Shown piece after piece: positions 39,291 to 46,116 of a stretch of 46,116 nucleotides of DNA. Position numbers and translations under genes: made by a program. The notes beneath the pieces were generated by a model that had not been told where the DNA came from, did no database searches, and was given only the letters and a program-made list of their open reading frames with translations. Source of the stretch: Deltaproteobacteria bacterium (GTDB lineage: Bacteria > Desulfobacterota > Binatia > UBA9968 > JAJDTQ01); contig JAPOPM010000248.1 in assembly GCA_026712905.1 (NCBI GenBank), forward strand, positions 1-46,116, in the 5' to 3' direction. Positions within the stretch are counted from its first letter, which is position 1; each line of letters begins with the position of its first letter.

Positions 39291-40328
39291 ATGCAAGGCG
39301 GATCCGAGGGCCCTTGGGGCCGGCGGCGGCAGAGCGGACCTGACTGGGAAGACCTGCTGTCACGGCTGCCGAACTTGCCCGGCTTCCTGAAGTCGGGAGT
39401 GCCCTTCCTTATCGCGGCGGCCATTGCCGTCATCTGGCTGGCCAGCGGCGTCTACACCATTCAGCCCGGCGAGGAAGGAGTGGTGACTCGCTTCGGCAAG
39501 GTGACGCGCATCGCCACCGCCGGTCTGAACTACCACATCCCTTGGCCCATCGAGGAGTTGCGCAAAGTCAACGTGGCGGAGATCCGCCGCCTCGAGGTGG
39601 GCTTTCGCAGCAACGCGGTACGCCCCAACCTGGTGCGTCTCATCCCGGCCGAATCCTTGATGCTGACGGGCGACGAGAACATCGTCAGCGCGCAGCTCAC
39701 CGTCCAGTACCGCATCAAGGAACCCGAGAAGTTCCTGTTCAACCTGCGGGATCCGGTGGACACGCTGCAGGCGGCCACCGAGGTGGCGCTGCGCAGCCGC
39801 GTGGGCAACACCACCATCGAAGAGGTCCTGACGGTGGGCCGTGACCGGGTGCAGACCGAGACGCAGGTATTCCTGCAAGAGCTGATGGACACCTACCAGT
39901 CCGGCGTTCAGATCACCGAGGTCAAGCTCCAGACCGTCGAGGCCCCGCGCGAGGTCAAGGACGCCTTCGACGAAGTGGTGCGGGCGCGCGAGGACCGAGA
40001 GAAGCTCATCAACCAGGCCCGTGGCTACCGCGAGGACCTCATCCCCAAGGCCCGAGGCGAAGTCCAGGAAATCCTCCAGGCGGCCGAGGCCTACAAGCAG
40101 GAGCGGACGCTGAAGGCCACGGGTGACGGAGCGCGCTTCACCTCGGTGCTAACCGAGTATCGCAAGGCCCCCCAGGTGACCCGTGAACGCATGTACCTGG
40201 AGGCCATCGAGCGCGTGCTCCCCAACGTCGACAAGATCATCCTGGACGCCCAGGGGGCCAAGAACGTCGTGCCCCTGTTGCCCCTCAGGGGCATGCCGGG
40301 CTTTCCCGGAACGGGAGGCAACCAATGA
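39291..40328 (+). CDS. hflK: HflK, subunit of the FtsH-regulating membrane complex
   Basis: SPFH/band-7 protein of 345 aa that with HflC forms a periplasmic cage around FtsH protease. GGAG lies 8 nt before the ATG at 39291. The N-terminal cytoplasmic PDWEDLLSRLPNLPGFLKSG is followed by a single membrane span (VPFLIAAAIAVIWLASGVYT, about residues 37-56), then GEEGVVTRFGKVTRIATAGL and the band-7 core with LMLTGDENIVSAQLTVQYRI. It ends in a short Pro/Gly tail and overlaps hflC as ATGA. Confidence 0.96.
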   Translation: MQGGSEGPWGRRRQSGPDWEDLLSRLPNLPGFLKSGVPFLIAAAIAVIWLASGVYTIQPGEEGVVTRFGKVTRIATAGLNYHIPWPIEELRKVNVAEIRRLEVGFRSNAVRPNLVRLIPAESLMLTGDENIVSAQLTVQYRIKEPEKFLFNLRDPVDTLQAATEVALRSRVGNTTIEEVLTVGRDRVQTETQVFLQELMDTYQSGVQITEVKLQTVEAPREVKDAFDEVVRAREDREKLINQARGYREDLIPKARGEVQEILQAAEAYKQERTLKATGDGARFTSVLTEYRKAPQVTRERMYLEAIERVLPNVDKIILDAQGAKNVVPLLPLRGMPGFPGTGGNQ

Positions 40329-41329
40329 ACCGGTCCTACATCACCGGCATCCTCGTCGGCGCGGTCGTGGTCGTGCTGCTGTTCCCGCCCGTGCGCCCGT
40401 TCTTCGTGGTGGGCGAGTGGGAGCAGTCCATCATCACCCAGTTCGGAAAGTTCAAGCGTGCGGTGCGGGAGCCCGGGCTTCACTGGAAGACCCCGCTGGT
40501 GGAAGACGTCACCATGTACGAACGGCGCATCCTGGCCAGCGACGCGCAGCCCAGGGACTACCTGACCCTGGACAAGAAACGCGTGGTGGTGGACCACGTG
40601 ACGCGGTGGCGGATCAGCGATCCTTTCCAGTTCTTCAAGACCGCCCTGACCGAGCAACGGGGACGGTTGCTGCTGGACGACATCGTGTTCTCCGAGTTGC
40701 GGCAGGAGCTGGCGTCGCGAAACTTCGCCGACATCATCGCGGGCCAGCGGGAAGCCGCCATGGAGGCGGTGGCCGAACGCTCCGCCGAGAAGGCCAAGAG
40801 TGAATATGGCGTCACCGTGGTGGACGTCCGGGTGAAACGAGCGGACCTCCCCTCGGAGGTCCAACAGAGCGTGTTCGAGCGCATGCGCGCGGAGCGCGAG
40901 CGCATCGCCAAGCGCTACCGCTCCGAGGGCGAGGAGGAGGCCAAGAAGATCCGCGCCCAGACCGACAAGGAAAAGACCATCCTGCTGGCGGAAGCCTACC
41001 GGGAGAGCCAGACGCTTCGCGGCGAGGGCGACGGCACCGCCACGGCCATCTACGCCGATTCCTACGGACAGGACCCCGAGTTCTACAGCTTCACCCGGAG
41101 CCTGGAAGCCTACGAGAAGTTCCTGCCGGAGAAGAGCACGGCCATCCTGTCCCAGGATTCGCAGCTCTTTCGGCACCTGGTGAGCGCGCAGCTCGGCGCG
41201 TTGCCGGCGCCGACGTCTGCCGCGCCCGCCCCGGACGCCGGCATGAAGGCCACGGAAGCAACAGCCACGGACGCCGAGGCTATGAAGGCCGGGGCCATGG
41301 AGGCCGGGGCTATGGAGGCCAAGCCCTAA
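40325..41329 (+). CDS. hflC: HflC, subunit of the FtsH-regulating membrane complex, with Ala-Met-Glu repeat tail
   Basis: SPFH/band-7 partner of HflK, 334 aa. One N-terminal membrane span (YITGILVGAVVVVLLFPPV) precedes EQSIITQFGKFKRAVREPGL and the core motif LTLDKKRVVVDHVTRWRISD. VFERMRAERERIAKRYRSEG and EEEAKKIRAQTDKEKTILLA are the conserved coiled region. The last 40 residues are atypical: Ala/Pro-rich, then direct repeats of A-G-A-M-E, ending GAMEAGAMEAKP. Start overlaps hflK by 4 bp, so expression is coupled. Confidence 0.95.
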   Translation: MNRSYITGILVGAVVVVLLFPPVRPFFVVGEWEQSIITQFGKFKRAVREPGLHWKTPLVEDVTMYERRILASDAQPRDYLTLDKKRVVVDHVTRWRISDPFQFFKTALTEQRGRLLLDDIVFSELRQELASRNFADIIAGQREAAMEAVAERSAEKAKSEYGVTVVDVRVKRADLPSEVQQSVFERMRAERERIAKRYRSEGEEEAKKIRAQTDKEKTILLAEAYRESQTLRGEGDGTATAIYADSYGQDPEFYSFTRSLEAYEKFLPEKSTAILSQDSQLFRHLVSAQLGALPAPTSAAPAPDAGMKATEATATDAEAMKAGAMEAGAMEAKP

Positions 41330-41337
41330 CACCCCGC

Positions 41338-41490
41338 TCATGCCAAGAGCGAACAGCAGCTCACGCAGTGGCTGACCGGCCGTCCCCGCGGCCGCCCAGT
41401 ATCCGGCGAACACGGCAAGCCCGCCGATCCTCGGGGTGAGCGTCTGGTGAAATTTTGCTATTGTCCGCCCGTCATCAATAACAGCGAGGA
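41338..41490 (-). pseudogene. Fragment of a WecA/TagO-like glycosyltransferase (GT4-type) gene
   Basis: Antisense to the hflC-glycosyltransferase gap, the minus strand reads VIDDGRTIAKFHQTLTPRIG then GLAVFAGYWAAAG, matching the N-terminal cytoplasmic loop of undecaprenyl-phosphate GlcNAc-1-phosphate transferases (D-GR-K-H-PRIGGLA). No start or remaining membrane helices follow; the frame runs into antisense hflC. It appears to be a leftover of a deleted polysaccharide gene. Confidence 0.5.
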
Positions 41491-41495
41491 AGCGG

Positions 41496-44474
41496 ATGAA
41501 GCGGCAAGGGATCACACAGGATCTCCACGCCCGCGGCCCGCGACCGGCGACGGTGCGCGGCAACGACTGGCGCCAAGTGGATCTGCCGGACGCCGGGACC
41601 TTCAGGCCCACCCTTCCGATCAGCGTCATCGTCCCCTGTTACGAAGCGCCCGAGGTCCTGGCGCTGACCCTGGCCGGGCTCGAAGGGCAGAGCTACCCCA
41701 GGGACCTCGTCGAAGTCGTCATCGTCGACGACGGCTCGCGCACGCCACTGGCGCCGCCGGCGTCAACACCCCTCGACGTCAAGGTGGTGCGTCAGGAGAG
41801 ACGCGGTTTCGGGCTCGCGCGGGCCCGGAACACCGGCGCACGCGTCGCGGCGCACGACGTCCTCGTGTTTCTCGATGCCGACGTGATCGCGGAAGCGGGG
41901 CTGCTCGCGGCCCATGCGCGCTGGCACCACGCCGTCTCCGACGCGCTGACGCTCGGCTTCTGCGCGTACGTGTCGGCAGCGGGCATCGACGCGGAGACGA
42001 TCCGTCACCGGCCCGGGTCGCTCCGAGACCTGTTCGCGGACCGGCCCTTCGACCCGCCCTGGTCGGAGCGCCACATGGCCCGCACCGGCGACCTGACCTC
42101 GAAACACGACGACCTGTTCCGGGCGGTGATCGGCAACAACTTCGGCATCGGCAAGGCCTTCTACCACGAGGTGGGCGGCTGCGACGAATCCTTCACCCGC
42201 TACGGAGGGGAGGACACCGAGTTCGGCTACCGGGTACAAACCAGGGGCGGGCTGCTGGTGCCGGTGCGCGAGGCCTTCGCCTGGCACCAGGGACGCTGGG
42301 CGGAGAACCGGGAGAGAAAGGACCGGGACCAAGACCTCCAGGGCGCGAAGATCGCCCATCTGATCGCGAATCCCGGCTTTCGCCACGTCTCGCCGGGCCG
42401 GACCTTCGCGGTGCCCGGGCACGTGGTCACGGTCGAAGCCGGGGAGTCGCCGGCCGGCCGCGTGATCGAGGTCGCCGAGGCGCTGCTCGCCGATCCGGCC
42501 GGCGACCTGGTGGTCCGGATCGAGATGCCGCCGGGCCGGAGCCACGAAGATCTCGCCCGGCTCGAAGAGCACTTCGGACCGGACCCGCGGGTATGCGTCG
42601 CACCCGAGCGCACGGCTCTCGATGAATTCCCGAACTCGCCGTTGCACGTCACCGTCCCCGCCGCCGCGGTCTTCCGCGGCGGCCTGGTCCAGGCACTGTG
42701 CGTTGCACTCGGCGACGCGGTGACCGCAACCGCCCTCCTGAAGGACGGCGCGCGCGTGTCCATCGCCCGGGCGTGGGCCCTCCATCGCGCCCGGCGCACG
42801 GGCCGGGCCGCGGCGGACTACGGTGACGCACGGACCGTGAAGGCGACCGCGCTGGAGCCGGGCTTGGCCCGCGCCCTCCGCATCGGCCGCCGGGGTATGC
42901 TTCCGTGGAAGCGCCGGAGCATGCGCGCCGCCGCGGCCCGGGTATGGGCCGAGGCGCGGCACGTGCGAGGGCTTCGCACCGGGTGGCGGTTCCTCGCGTG
43001 GCTGGCCGGGGCGTTGCGCTGGCAACTGCGCCACGCACGCGACAGTCTGCCGGTGCCGTCCGCCCCGGCCACGCCGGCGCGGGCGCACGGGGATCCGGCC
43101 CTCGGCGCCGGGATCGCCGTATTGGGCGGGCGCGCCCGGGCCGTGTTCCGGGCATCGTCGCGGGTGACGCATGGCCTGGACGGCCGGCACGTGGACGTCG
43201 CGCTGGCCGAGACGCCGGCCGAAGCGGCGGCGGCGGTAAGCCTCGACGTGCCGGTGGTCCTGCTGTCCGAGGCGCGCGCGCTGTCGGTTCCCGCCTTCGA
43301 CCCGGCCGAGCACAATCCAATGGACTGGGTGCGGGAGGTGGAGCACCGCGTCGCGGCCCTGGGGCCGCGGCACCTGCTCCCGCCCGGGATCGGGGCGCAT
43401 GGCGTGGTCACGGCCACGGACCGAAACGCGCTCCGGCACTGCCACCACCTCGAAGACGTGCGCGCCTTCCACCCCGACGCGGTCGAACGCGCCGGCACCC
43501 TGGCTCGCCTGGCGGCGTGCGGCGTGCCCGTCCACCTGGCGGACCGCGACCCGGCGCTCGAGGAACTGCTGGGCGCGGAACTCCACGAACTCATGACCGC
43601 CGGGATCGACCATGCCGGCCCCGCGGCGCGCGAATCGCTCAGCATCCGCATGCGGCGCGCGGCGTTGCGCGACCATTCCCTACGCGCCCGCGCCCGTCAG
43701 GTCTGCGAAGCCGCGCTCACCGATCCGCCGGAGGCGCCCCTGGTGTCGATCCTGCTCGCGACCCGTCGTCCGGCGCTCCTGACGCGGGCGATGGCGAACG
43801 TCGCCCGGCAACGCTATCCGCGTCTGGAACTGGTGCTGGCCCTGCACGGCCCCGGCTTCGAACCGGGCGCGGTGGAACGCAACCTCACCGGGCTGGCGCA
43901 TCCGGTGAAGGTGGTCCGTCTCGACGAACGTCACGCCCTCGGCTCGGTGTTGAACGCGGCAACGGCCGAAGCGAGCGGAAGCCTGCTGGCCAAGATGGAC
44001 GACGACGACGTGTACGGCGCCGAGCACGTCTGGGACCTCGTGCTCGCGCACGAGTACTCCGGCGCGGCGCTCGTCGGCAAGTTCCCCGCGACCGTCTATC
44101 TGCCAAGCTCGGACCGGACGGTCCGTCAGCGCCCGGTGCGGAGCGAGACCTGGTCCCGCTCCATCACCGGCGGCGCCATGCTCATCGCCAGGGCGGACCT
44201 CGAGCGCGCGGGCGGCTGGCGCCGGGTGCGGCGCCACGTGGACCAGGCGCTCATCGACGACGTGCTGCGCACCGGCGGCGGCGTCTACCGCACCCACGAC
44301 GCCGGCTACGTGCTGGTCCGGCACGGCGACCGGCACACCTGGAAAACGGACGACGATGACTTCCTGTCCCAGGCGGAAGCCGTGCGTCCGGGCTGGCATC
44401 CGGCACTCGCCGGGATCGAGGGCGCACCTCACCCGTCGTTGCCCGAGCCGGCCGGCGAAGGACGGCTGCCATGA
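41496..44474 (+). CDS. Bifunctional glycosyltransferase with two GT-A domains
   Basis: Cytoplasmic glycosyltransferase of 992 aa. ATG at 41496 follows GAGGAAG. The N-terminal GT2 domain (residues about 40-260) has PISVIVPCYEAPEVLALTL, VVIVDDGS, the DXD motif VFLDADV and the galactosyltransferase-type ending CDESFTRYGGEDTEFGYRV. The C-terminal GT2 domain (about 745-970) has PLVSILLATRRPALLTRAM and KMDDDDVYGAEHVWDLVL. The middle 450 residues are less clear; HNPMDWVREVEH and LARLAACGVPVHLAD recall a GT-B-type C-terminal half. Likely builds a two-sugar surface glycan repeat. The stop overlaps a truncated sulfotransferase start as ATGA. Confidence 0.88.
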   Translation: MKRQGITQDLHARGPRPATVRGNDWRQVDLPDAGTFRPTLPISVIVPCYEAPEVLALTLAGLEGQSYPRDLVEVVIVDDGSRTPLAPPASTPLDVKVVRQERRGFGLARARNTGARVAAHDVLVFLDADVIAEAGLLAAHARWHHAVSDALTLGFCAYVSAAGIDAETIRHRPGSLRDLFADRPFDPPWSERHMARTGDLTSKHDDLFRAVIGNNFGIGKAFYHEVGGCDESFTRYGGEDTEFGYRVQTRGGLLVPVREAFAWHQGRWAENRERKDRDQDLQGAKIAHLIANPGFRHVSPGRTFAVPGHVVTVEAGESPAGRVIEVAEALLADPAGDLVVRIEMPPGRSHEDLARLEEHFGPDPRVCVAPERTALDEFPNSPLHVTVPAAAVFRGGLVQALCVALGDAVTATALLKDGARVSIARAWALHRARRTGRAAADYGDARTVKATALEPGLARALRIGRRGMLPWKRRSMRAAAARVWAEARHVRGLRTGWRFLAWLAGALRWQLRHARDSLPVPSAPATPARAHGDPALGAGIAVLGGRARAVFRASSRVTHGLDGRHVDVALAETPAEAAAAVSLDVPVVLLSEARALSVPAFDPAEHNPMDWVREVEHRVAALGPRHLLPPGIGAHGVVTATDRNALRHCHHLEDVRAFHPDAVERAGTLARLAACGVPVHLADRDPALEELLGAELHELMTAGIDHAGPAARESLSIRMRRAALRDHSLRARARQVCEAALTDPPEAPLVSILLATRRPALLTRAMANVARQRYPRLELVLALHGPGFEPGAVERNLTGLAHPVKVVRLDERHALGSVLNAATAEASGSLLAKMDDDDVYGAEHVWDLVLAHEYSGAALVGKFPATVYLPSSDRTVRQRPVRSETWSRSITGGAMLIARADLERAGGWRRVRRHVDQALIDDVLRTGGGVYRTHDAGYVLVRHGDRHTWKTDDDDFLSQAEAVRPGWHPALAGIEGAPHPSLPEPAGEGRLP

Positions 44475-44620
44475 TCTCGCACCGCCACCGCTGCATCTAC
44501 GTCAAGATGCCCAAGTGCGCGAGCAGCGCCGCCGGGGAGGGAAAGGCCTTTGGGCCGACAAGGCGTCCTGCGGAAGAATCACCGGCTCATCGGCCCCGTC
44601 CCGGAGGTTCGTCCGTATAG
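44471..44620 (+). pseudogene. Truncated sulfotransferase gene (5' end only)
   Basis: ATG at 44471 overlaps the glycosyltransferase stop by 4 bp and the frame begins MISHRHRCIYVKMPKCASSA, which matches the 5'-phosphosulfate-binding start of sulfotransferases (K-x-P-K-x-A-S-S). After residue 20-21 homology ends and the frame runs to a stop at 44620 through unrelated sequence that is antisense to the following gene's end. A deletion or rearrangement junction therefore lies near 44530. Confidence 0.65.
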
Positions 44621-45531
44621 CCGCCGAGTTCGAAATCTTCGACATACCGTTGTCGCAGCAAGGCGACCGTGTCGTCGTTCAGAGCCGCTTCGGGGTTCAT
44701 GCCGGCCGGGCGGGCGTTCAACCGGGGCAGCTCTTGGAACGGCATGCGCAGGCGTTCGGTAATCGTGCGCCAATCGGCGTCGAGACGTTCATAGGAGCCG
44801 ACGAAGTCCGGCAGGCGGCCGTCCGCGAACCGGATCTGCCGGTGCTGGGAGAGCCAATGACGATTCGCGAAGGCATCGGACCCGCAGGGCGTGTTCAGCC
44901 ACCGGCACAGCTCGCCGAAGCTCATGGACACCCGCACGCCGTAGTAGGGCGCGATGAGCCATTGGAACCAGCGGACCGATTGGAACCATCGGTGGTCCCG
45001 GAGCGCCCGCATATACTTGTCCGCGTAGAAGGAGTACGTGCGCCGGCAGGGGTGGCGAAGAAAAGCAAAGCTGGTGTAGGCCTCGATCTCGGGACGCGCG
45101 GTCAGGATCTCGTCCAGGGTCCGGCCCCGGATCAGCTCGGCTTCGGGATCGACGACCCGCAGGGCGGAGATGATGCTTCGCGACGCCACCTTGGGGTTGC
45201 AGATCCACAGGAACCCGTACCGGCGCGACACCATCTTCTCCGCACGGAGGTCGGGCCGGCATCCGGCCGTATACACAAGGGCCAGCGCGGCCGCGTCATC
45301 CTCCGCCTCGATGGCGGCAGCCAGCGTCGTCGCGATGTCCCGGTGTTCGGCCGTCGGCGACGCCGCCAGCCGGCGCACCATGGGGCGTAGCGCCTGGTCC
45401 CGGATGACGGCGCGAATCCCATCAGCCGGCCGGAAGCGGCCACCGTCACGGCTCGACAGCAGCCTGCCTGCGCCGGTGAGCGCGAGCACCCTGCTCAAGA
45501 ACCGTGCGGCGTCGTACGCGTCGACCGTCAT
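44587..45531 (-). CDS. Sulfotransferase family protein
   Basis: Putative PAPS-dependent carbohydrate sulfotransferase of 314 aa. The ATG at 45531 overlaps the upstream gene's stop (ATGA); a frame extension to 45615 is not needed. The 5'-PSB site is GFLWICNPKVASRSI (residues 106-120) and the 3'-PB site is FAFLRHPCRRTYSFY (155-169), both typical of sulfotransferase family 2. DFVGSYERLDADWRTITERL near the end is also characteristic. Together with the neighbouring glycosyltransferase it suggests a sulfated surface glycan. Confidence 0.87.
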   Translation of the reverse strand: MTVDAYDAARFLSRVLALTGAGRLLSSRDGGRFRPADGIRAVIRDQALRPMVRRLAASPTAEHRDIATTLAAAIEAEDDAAALALVYTAGCRPDLRAEKMVSRRYGFLWICNPKVASRSIISALRVVDPEAELIRGRTLDEILTARPEIEAYTSFAFLRHPCRRTYSFYADKYMRALRDHRWFQSVRWFQWLIAPYYGVRVSMSFGELCRWLNTPCGSDAFANRHWLSQHRQIRFADGRLPDFVGSYERLDADWRTITERLRMPFQELPRLNARPAGMNPEAALNDDTVALLRQRYVEDFELGGYTDEPPGRGR

Positions 45532-45845
45532 CGTGGGCGTTCCCGGTTCGCACCGTCCGTCACGGTGAGCGGCGGCCAGTCGGCATCGGCGCTGCACTGT
45601 CCCGGAAACCGGCACGCCTTGATGCGGTAGCGGTAGGTGCCGGGGCTTTTCCCACCGGGCGTGATGAACGACGTCTGACCCGGGTCATAGGAGTAGAGGA
45701 TGCCGCGCCGGCCGCCGTCTTTCCTCAATTCCGCCACTTGGTGGTAGCCCGCGCCCTCGGACGGTTGCCAGCGCAGCTCGTGGCGGCCGTCGTCGAGTTG
45801 ACGAACTTCGAGGGGCTCCGGCGGCAGCAACGGGCGGGGAAACAC
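45528..45845 (-). pseudogene. FnIII-like fragment, 5'-truncated
   Basis: The minus frame reads PPEPLEVRQLDDGRHELRWQ, then a beta-rich segment ending GTYRYRIKACRFPGQCSADA, as in a fibronectin type III module. A GTG at 45845 could start a 105-aa protein, but upstream in the same frame ARHYLERTRALAPNRPVFP continues to a stop near 45920 without a good start. It is probably the remains of a larger extracellular or repeat protein. Its stop overlaps the sulfotransferase start. Confidence 0.5.
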
Positions 45846-45849
45846 GGGC

Positions 45850-46116
45850 CGGTTGGGCGCCAGCGCGCGCGTTCGTTCCAGATAGTGCCGGGCTTTCGCC
45901 GCCTGTCCGCGGTCAGATCCACGTCATAGTCGAGCACCGAGACCCGGCCCCGGAAGTAGTAGCCCCTCGGACCCAACCACCCGACGCCGAGAGCCCCGCC
46001 CAAGCCCCGCGCGCTAATCTCCCCGCCCCCGGTCGGGGACGACACGTCGCCGGAGCCCTGGACGTGAAGCACCGACAGCGTCCCCGTAAGCCCCGGCCCC
46101 AACTCCACGTCCAGCC
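45850..46116 (-). pseudogene. Autotransporter barrel fragment (runs off window)
   Basis: From the right edge the minus strand encodes LDVELGPGLTGTLSVLHVQG, then ISARGLGGALGVGWLGPRGY YFRGRVSVLDYDVDLTADRR, alternating strands like those of an autotransporter barrel. After LTADRR, around 45905, the expected continuation is lost and the frame reads into the FnIII-like sequence in another phase. Either a truncating frameshift or a deletion junction. The larger part lies outside the window. Confidence 0.5.

Overview
The window is a GC-rich bacterial chromosome segment from a Gram-negative organism: it carries an autotransporter with an outer-membrane barrel, an LpxL/HtrB-like acyltransferase, HflK/HflC, and the GatCAB amidotransferase route to Gln-/Asn-tRNA. 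Paired uptake systems (ABC branched-chain, TRAP, Bug-type binding proteins), a thiolase-like protein, a CoxG-like protein and sulfotransferases fit an uncultured environmental lineage such as Tectomicrobia or Deltaproteobacteria-like groups. I cannot fix the taxon from this sequence. TAG, TGA and TAA are all used as stops, so the code is standard.

Layout. 1-3.1 kb (minus): a branched-chain amino acid/urea-type ABC importer, binding protein then LivH then LivM (LivM runs off the left edge). 3.35-4 kb: a VOC dioxygenase-like protein. 4-6.6 kb: an autotransporter whose passenger looks like two Cache-type sensor domains. 6.6-7.0 kb: a decayed alpha/beta-hydrolase. 7.2-8.6 kb: a DUF4143 AAA ATPase behind a 22-bp-period direct-repeat array. 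8.6-11.0 kb (minus): rnhB-yraN-serS. 11.1-17.5 kb: gatC-gatA and gatB on the plus strand, separated by two minus-strand genes (a GmrSD-like DUF262/DUF1524 protein and a thiolase-like protein without the catalytic Cys). 17.6-22.3 kb (minus): secA overlapping argJ; SecA has an unusually large insertion.

22.4-29.5 kb (minus) is the standout. It is a compact, visibly AT-richer island of six tightly packed or overlapping genes in transcription order: ParB-like protein, PD-(D/E)XK nuclease-like protein, SNF2-type helicase, a second ParB-like protein (interrupted by one in-frame TAG), cobalamin-type radical SAM enzyme, and Hsp90-like (GHKL) ATPase. I read it as a candidate DNA-modification/defence system; the combination does not match any named system I can recall, and its function is inference only.

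29.6-31.3 kb: a spore-photoproduct-lyase-like radical SAM protein with a translationally overlapping 186-aa partner. 31.3-35.8 kb: dispersed repeats, a GT2 glycosyltransferase, a TRAP transporter (P-Q-M) and a CoxG-like SRPBCC protein. 35.9-38 kb: two tandem Bug/TctC binding proteins with a good terminator. 38.2-39.2 kb: the acyltransferase. 39.3-41.3 kb: hflK-hflC. 41.3-46.1 kb: a glycan/sulfation region with a 992-aa double glycosyltransferase, one intact sulfotransferase and several gene stumps, including a truncated sulfotransferase, a WecA-like fragment, an FnIII-like fragment and an autotransporter barrel running off the right edge. This end looks recently rearranged.

Two families of dispersed intergenic inverted repeats punctuate the window. 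One copy folds over the gatA start codon.
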